A model generated the notes under the pieces. The model had not been told where the DNA came from. It made no database searches and saw only the letters and a program-made list of their open reading frames with translations. Shown here piece after piece: positions 58,061 through 64,000 of a stretch of DNA of 64,000 nucleotides. Source of the stretch: Antitrichia curtipendula (taxonomy: Eukaryota > Streptophyta > Bryopsida > Hypnales > Leucodontaceae); assembly GCA_951230915.1 (NCBI GenBank), contig OX579638.1, forward strand, positions 124,001 to 188,000. Direction: 5' to 3'. A program made the translations under genes and the position numbers. Positions within the stretch are counted from its first letter, which is position 1; each line of letters begins with the position of its first letter.

Positions 58061-60004
58061 ACTTGACATCCCACTATTCTACTGAACACTTTCACTTCGA
58101 GAACATAGGTTGCGAGTAACCCACGGTTGCCTTTTAGTCCTTTTACTTCAAAGACTTCAGGATCTCACCTTCCAATACGGCAATTTGAAAAGAATGCTAG
58201 TCCGCTTTACTCCATGCAATTTGGACGGATCCCCTGGAGCACCTTCTCTGTTCCCTGCTGCCTTCCATGACTTATACTGCTCCGCATATTCCAGTTGTTC
58301 CTCTACAGATACAACTTTGGGTTTTCCTCGTGTTTCCAATCGCCCATCAAAGTGATCTTTCATATGCTCCGAGCGATAAGGATGATCAGCAGGTAACCAT
58401 CTACGAGTCCCTTGATAAATTTCTTTACATAGCTCCGTCGAATGCTCTGCTCCTAAGTCAACACCACACCATGCACACCCTGCATATCCTTGGTGTGCAA
58501 ATCCTCCTACAGTGTCGTATCCAGGATAGTCATGTATTGTCCACATAAGAACTGCTCTAAGGTTGAAAGAACGAGCACCAACTTCTTGTACAACATCATA
58601 TGCTGGCACTCCTTTCCACAATTCCAACAATTCATCCACCAAGGGCTCTAGATACACATCAAATACTTCCGCTGTTACAGATTGCTTTCCAGGAATCAAC
58701 AAAGCTAACATCATGAAGAATTTTTTGGTGCACAACCAAGGGGGCAAATTATAATTTAGCAAGGTTACTGGCCAAGTAGACCAACTTGACTTGGTCTGCT
58801 TGAATGGATTCACTCCATCTGCGGCCAGAGCAAAATGGACATTTCGAGAGTCTTCATCAAAGCTTGGATCCACATTGTCGTGAAAGTGGCGCCATGCTTT
58901 TGAATCGCATAGATGTCGCACTAAATTGTCTCCCCCTGGACGATTACTTCCATTCTCTGAATGCCACAGTAACAATTTCGAGAGTTCTGGGCTACGAAAC
59001 ATGCGCTGCAATCTTGGGATGATAGGGAAGTGCCTCAACACTTTCACTGGAAACTTCTTCCTAATCTCATCCCTGTATCTTGGACCATTACACTTTGGAC
59101 AACGTGTAAGCTCTCTAAAATCGCCTCTGAAGAGTACACATCCTTTCTCACATGCATGGATGCTATTATAACCCAATCCTAATTTCCCTGTTAGTCTTTG
59201 AGCTGCGTAGTAATTCTTAGGCAACGTATTGCCTTGTGGCAGGATGTGTCCTTCCAAAAGAGTAAACAATTCATCAGCAAAGTTGTTACTCACCCCATGG
59301 ACAGTACACACATTCATGATAAGAATGGTGGCTGCCAATTTAGTACATTGAGCACCTTCATATAGTGGATGCAAAGCCTCTTCCAAGATGTGAGCATCAA
59401 AATTGATTTGACCTTGAAGCTCTGGCTGCTCACTGGTATCACCTATGGGTTCTTCCTATGGCAACGCATTTTCGACCTCCGCTTCAGCTCCTTCATTTTC
59501 AGCAGAATTTGCTGCACCCCCACTTGCTCTACAAATGCATTCGTTGTTTACGCGGTCTGCTACTGTAAAGGCCTCCACTACTGTGTCATGTAGTCGTTCT
59601 TCCATAGCCTCTGTGTCATGGACCTGTTCTTCCATGGTCTCTGAGTCTCTGAAGTCTTGGAACACATTGGAGAGCATGTTTCTAGTGTCCACTTCATTAT
59701 CAATTTGTACTTCTTGACTTCCTGTTGAATTCCAGAAATCAGCCTCCCATTCTTCATCTGATGTCTCCCTACTCCCAGGTCCTCGCCACACCCTAAAATT
59801 TGAATTCCTCCCATATCGAAGTAGATGCTGCCCCACTTTGGAAACACTGAACTTCCTGCCGCCCTTACATTTACAACACGGGCAATTCAATCTTTGCAAA
59901 TTTAACAACGTAGCTCGGCGATATTCTCTCGCCCAGAGTCTATCATCACGTAGTTTCTGTCGCCGCTCCTGTCCGACTAGTACGTGGTCATTTCCTGTAT
60001 CCAT

Positions 60005-63000
60005 CCCCCTTGATAGACCTCCAATCTTGCGCAGTGACTACAAATGCTTCAAGAATGCAGAAGTACCCTAGAGATGGAGTACTAAACTAACATAAGAAGA
60101 CCCCCAAGTAAGGTAGCCTTCTATTAGAAACCCTAAACCTTCTCAAATAGCCTTGAATCTTTAGAAGAACACAGAAAATCATGACACAAAATGAGAACAA
60201 AGCGCATTATGTTACTTCTTCTGCTGTGAAAGATATGAGTCGCTTTCGGAGGTTGCCTACAGCAACGCCTCGAGCAAACTTCTCTCCAAGAGGCGGCCTG
60301 CCCTTCTCCGACGGTGCTCTGGAGTCTTCAGGGGGAGAAGCGGTATTTCCATGATGTTTCATTCATGCCCGTGGATGAAAGTTGGCTCATCACGCCAGTG
60401 AAAGATCCGGCGCTTTCTTCCTTCACTAACGTAGATGAAATGAATCAAACCCTGCTTGAGCCCGTCTAAATTCAGTTAGCAAGGAACGAGCTCTCTCAAG
60501 TGCCTGCTTGCCAAGGTCAGACTCCCTTTTCTTGTTTCGTCGCTGCTGGAGCGATCATCCACTTGGGAATTTGGATGCTTGTGTTTCCTGGGAATTCGTC
60601 AGTTTTTTGTTAATTTCTTGTCAACTTCTAGAATTTCTTTGAGAAATTGGCCGCTCCTACGACGAAGAATACAGATCAGCCCACTGGTGGTGCAAACGGT
60701 TTAAACTGAACCCTAATCTCTCGTTGTCGTGAATTCTCGTTCGATTCGAGGCTGTCCTTTGCCGGGATTCTCGGATAAGCAGGGGTTTGTGGTTTTGGTG
60801 CAGGATAGACACCATTTTGACGGGCGCAGAGGATTCTTGGGTCCGTGGATTTTAGAACTTCCAGTTCTGCTGTTGTCACTCAAGGCCTCACCTAAACCCT
60901 GGATTCTTAAAACACCGTTGTTTTCGTGCGAATTGTACCGCAGCTGTACTGCCCGAGTGCTCCTGGAGAAGATCATCAAAACCCTGAAACACCGTTGCAG
61001 GGTGCAACTGCAGTACTCAACCTCGACTGTAGAAATTGGGGCTTACGGTTGGTTGGTTGGGTCTCGCCATGTCGTCTCCCTCCCACATTTACCTGTCCGC
61101 GCGCTGAGTCTCCACTGCCAGGTAAGCCGAACTTCCTCATTTCAATTCCTCACTGCAGTATGATATCTTTTCTGTACATTGAAGTTAAATTTGGAAGCTC
61201 TTTGGATATGTTGGAAGTTGTGGGCGTTGTGGGTTTAGGGTTTCTGCTGGAGTTGGAGGTTTACTCGATTGGAGGGGGAAGCTCAGATATTGGGGTTTAG
61301 GGTGTGCGATGTTGTGGTTTAGGTTTCTTGTTTTTCATGAGTTGCAATATATGTTGCAGCTTTCTTGCTGCCTTTAGAAGAGTGTGTACGGGATTAGAGA
61401 ATATTAGAGATTGATACTTTCACATTTGAGGGTTTAGGGGACTCCGTTCCAGTCCAGTTTTCTGAATCTGAAGTCATTTGAAGTTGTTGAATAACTTGAG
61501 GTCAAGCGCTGCAGTTGTTCTTTCCTTCGTGCTTGGTGGCTTGTTTGTTCCGGGTTGAGCAGTGTGACGAATCGAGTAGACATAGATGCAAGGGAGCAGA
61601 AGGCCATTATTTTTTTGACTGAAGCTAAATATTAAGGCTCCATACGTCGGCGGTGGTTGATGCAGGGAACTAATGAGTGTTTTTTTCTCTCAGAACCGTC
61701 AGGGCTGGGCAATTTGGAGGGGGTTCCGAAAAACAGGAGGAGATCATTTTCATTTAACGGGGAGCGGAAGATCTCAAGACAGGGATACATATGTGGAACT
61801 TTTGTGTGGACTGAATTGAACTTCTTCTCTCTAAAATTGGAAGCGGCAGACCTTGGAATTATTGGTGCTGGAGGCCGGGAAGGAGGTATGAAATCAGACA
61901 AGCAATTGGACAAACTTGAGGATATTACCAGTCATACATGATTCTTTGTGTCTCTGCTGAAGTTGAGTTTCGTTGTGTTCATTGGACGTTGCTGATGTTG
62001 AGGTTGGGGTTGGTGAGCCAAACTGGAATTTCTCTTCCTGCCTTTCAGTTTAGCAAATGCTCAGAACTAAGTCTGCCTGACATTGGGGCAAGCAAGTTCT
62101 GATCGGTTGTCATGCATCTTGTTGATTTCCGTTGTCTTAATTAGTTGGGTAGATGGTACAGGGCAGGAGGCTTAGCCAGTTTGCGATTTACGATTGCCTT
62201 GCCATGGGCAAGTGATCTAGTGCGCCACAACAACGGCTTGGGTTCTTGGTCTCTCTATAATTATTGCTTTAGGGCGACAGAGTGTCTTGTGAATCATTTG
62301 CTCAGGTTTGGTCTGGTATTTTAGTTTTGAATTGCAGAAGTGATTATGCTCGACTTGCAGTTTTTTATGTGTGGCGATGTCCCATCTTGCAGATTCGTGG
62401 GGTACATAATTTTCTTGGGCGAGAACAGGGAAGACTGTTTGTAGACATAGTACTGTAGCAGTGGTGGTGCCGTCCTGGGCACACCGAGCTTCTTGAGAGA
62501 GCCGAGCTTCTTGAGAGAGCCAAGAGACCCTTTCCTTGTTCTCTGACGTCGGTACTCCACGCCAAGGGCCGATGCATTCTTGAGGAACGCAGTGGAGGCT
62601 GCCCCGCTTGCGAAAGGCCGGATTCAAGCTTTCCTGCGAATTTCGACTAGTGGGTTGTGCAGATGCTTGTCGATCGTGGTGAAGTCTCCGCTCTCTTGGG
62701 CTTATCAACAAATTAAACTGAAGCCCTCTCTGAGATATATTCATGCAGAAGAGCAGCTTGTATTGTGAGTTGTTGTTGCGGTACTTGTCACAGGTTTCCT
62801 CGTCTGGCGTTACGCATCAGGCTTTGGGAAACAAGTTTCCTCGTCTGGCGTTACGCATCACGCTTTGGGCACGCGGTCTTGGTGGTCTGGGAGTTTAGGG
62901 TTTCAGTTTTGGTTTGCGGAAGTGGATATGCTCGATCTTGGATACTAATCTATGGTGATATTTTCTCTTGCAGAGTCGTGAAGCCATTGAGGGGTACAGA

Positions 63001-63729
63001 AGCGTACAAGCTCCGTGCGAATTCTCACCTCAAGGTACGGGTGGCTGCATTTGCATCTTTGTCGGTATAAAACCTTGGGATTGAGACGTCTGTCTTGGTC
63101 AATTGATTCGTTTGAGTGTGCCTGACATTGGGGCAAGAAATTCTGATCTGTTGTTATGCAATTTGTTGATCTCCGTTGTCGTATATAGTTGGATTGATTC
63201 TATAGGGTAGGACTTAGCCAGTTTGCGATTTAAGGTTGCTTTAGTGACCTAGATGTAACCACCGCAACAACGGCTTGGGTTCTTGGTCTCTCTGTAATTA
63301 TTGCCTTACGGTGACAGCGTCATGTGAATCATTTGCGAAGAGGATTGCTTAACTCGTGGATTTTAGAACTTCCAGTTCTGGTGTCACTCAAAGCCTCAAG
63401 GGATCCTTGGATTCTCAACTTCGAACTATCTGCCTTCATGTACAACAGCTATCTTGAGGCTCCTGAAAAAGACTATTTGAATCCTAAAGCGCCGTTGCAA
63501 AGTGCGACTTGCACTGCTCAGCCTCAACTTTAGAAATCGGGTCTTGGGGTCTTAGGGTTGGTTGGTGAGGCTGACGCTTTTGGTGTCTCGCCATGTCCTC
63601 TTGCTGCCAGTATCTGCTGCAGGGTTCTTGTAAGGGATGGAGAATCTTAGAGATTGATACTTTCACAGTTCAATTTTCCCTGTCTACGTTCCACTTAAGT
63701 TTTGCTGAGTCTGAGGTCACTTGAAGTTG
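60005..63729. other. CACTA interior beyond the transposase start; internal duplications and unassigned exon-like frames
   Basis: A plus frame from about 60243 reads LWSLQGEKRYFHDVSFMPVD, ESWLITPVKDP and NVDEMNQTLLEPV, TAA near 60465, then IQLARNELSQVPACQGQ. It looks like exon sequence of an unknown gene, possibly captured. Another plus frame at 62580-62768 (FLRNAVEAAPLAKGRIQAFL...) is similar in quality and unassigned. 60847-60900 repeats at 63354-63412 (GTGGATTTTAGAACTTCCAG). 62070-62310 repeats at 63120-63335 (TGCCTGACATTGGGGCAAG). GTTTCCTCGTCTGGCGTTACGC occurs twice at 62793-62855. Confidence 0.5.
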
Positions 63730-63960
63730 TTCATGTAGTTGCAAGTAGCAAATTGATTGCATTGTAGTTGTAGTTGCAAGTTGGTTGCATTGGAGTGGCA
63801 AGTTGGTTGCATTGCAGTCGCAAGTAGGTTGCATTGTAGTCGCAAGTTGGTTGCATTGCAATCGCAAGTTGGTTGCATTGCAGTCGCAAGTTGGTTGCAT
63901 TACAGTCGCAAGTTGGTTGCATTGCAGTCGCAAGTTGGTTGCATTGTAGTTGTGGCTTAG
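63730..63960. repeat. Right subterminal 22-bp array
   Basis: GTTGCATTGCAGTCGCAAGTTG (22 bases) repeats about nine times. The core is the reverse complement of the left-end TGCAAC motif. Long minus-strand frames here are translations of the repeat. Confidence 0.9.
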
Positions 63961-64000
63961 TTGCAAAATGGTTGACCCTGAGTTGTATATCACTAGTTGC

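Larger units (their letters stand above)
55340..60004 (-). pseudogene. CACTA transposase (tnp2-type), multi-exon, several stops
   Basis: Exon 60004-58169 begins at ATG with a transposase-associated region (CPCCKCKGGRKFSVSKVGQH...GRNSNFRVW). TAG follows at 59456-59458. The same frame continues into the tnp2 domain: CPKCNGPRY, FALAADGVNPF (first catalytic D) and WTIHDYPGY (second D), ending KLPYWK at a GTGAGA donor. Exon 57446-56548 starts SLLIRYTLDVMHCEMNLAKN, has TGA at 57342-57344 where arginine is expected, and runs into DUF4218 (MPLAMRGLL...PPSFFDMMTHLPYHLVQEL...GPVSTRWMYPVERYMKTLK-like). Exon 55909-55340 is DUF4216 (GNHFRVEDNAS...LDYGPVSNPVILMRCKWVKK). This is the plant CACTA domain order. 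The transposase would cut and paste the element, but this copy is broken. Confidence 0.85.
54152..64000 (-). mobile_element. CACTA (En/Spm) DNA transposon, right end outside the window
   Basis: The left end is CACTAGAAGGAAAAGGGGGG at 54152, a CACTA-type terminus, with ATC (54149-54151) as a candidate 3-bp target duplication. Inside are the tnp2-type transposase gene (60004-55340, minus) and arrays of an ~11-bp motif near both ends and within introns. The array core is TGCAACTA at the left end and reads GTTGCATT at 63.73-63.96 kb, so the two ends are in inverted orientation as expected. The element exceeds 9.85 kb, typical for autonomous members. It is inserted into the DDE-like gene. Coding lesions show that it is not active by itself. 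Confidence 0.8.

Noticed and set aside
53459..59458. A genetic code in which TAG means glutamine
   Set aside because: TAG also ends frames at natural positions (copies 1 and 4), other lesions use TGA and TAA, and frameshifts accompany the stops. Decay of methylated CAG explains the bias more simply.
63670..63993. Cysteine-rich minus frames of the pattern MQPTCDCNATNL
   Set aside because: They are translations of the 22-bp subterminal array; 22 is not a multiple of 3, so the peptide period is an artefact and no other coding sign exists.

Overview
The window looks like repeat-dense nuclear DNA of a streptophyte (land plant or charophyte). Three things point there: many TTTAGGG plant-type telomere units on both strands, a CACTA (En/Spm) transposon with the plant domain set (tnp2, DUF4218, DUF4216), and split gene fragments with GT-AG introns matching plant Obg GTPase and cohesin loader SCC2. 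I cannot fix the species. No gene here is clearly intact. Only a short F-box-like frame (18.6-19.1 kb) is unbroken, so this is an archive of decaying mobile elements and captured gene pieces rather than a working cluster.

Layout. 0-0.9 kb: four exons of an Obg-type GTPase on the minus strand, running off the left edge and carrying one TAG. 1.6-2.7 kb: a 194-bp tandem array. 2.7-6.1, 13.8-17.3, 40.6-44.1 and 45.6-48.0 kb: four decayed copies of one retroelement-like family. Each has a gag-like coiled-coil ORF and a ~1.1-1.2 kb 3' segment ending in CGACA; three segments hold a TATA box, and no polymerase is seen. 6.1-13.7 kb and 21-25.6 kb: nested duplications full of GATATCGAT-type low-complexity sequence and single TTTAGGG units, with long copies again at 37.2-39.7 kb. 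26.3-28.4 kb: exons of SCC2/NIPBL joined with a large internal deletion. 28.7-29.9 kb: a complete but dead Tc1/mariner element with TA flanks. 30-37 kb: AT-rich DNA with two 42-bp-unit minisatellites and almost nothing else. 44.2-45.3 kb: a frameshifted gene predicted to be a 2-oxoglutarate/Fe(II) oxygenase-like protein with a zinc-finger-like start; a piece of it is embedded in a dispersed repeat at 21.8 kb. 48.9-50 kb: retroelement LTR with a primer site matching tRNA-Asp. 50.9-54.15 kb: a two-exon DDE-like (DUF7869-like) gene flanked by, and containing, palindromic motifs. At 54.15 kb it is cut by a CACTA element that fills the rest of the window (54.15 to beyond 64.0 kb).

The strongest unusual signals are: (1) arrays phased at 11, 22 and 66 bp with one TTGCA/TGCAA core at the left end, inside two introns and at the far right of the CACTA element, with opposite orientation at the two ends; (2) homologous repeat copies that differ by replacement with TTTAGGG units; (3) nonsense lesions dominated by TAG, with CAG to TAG provable in three places, as methylcytosine decay would give; (4) the oxygenase gene and its captured fragment.
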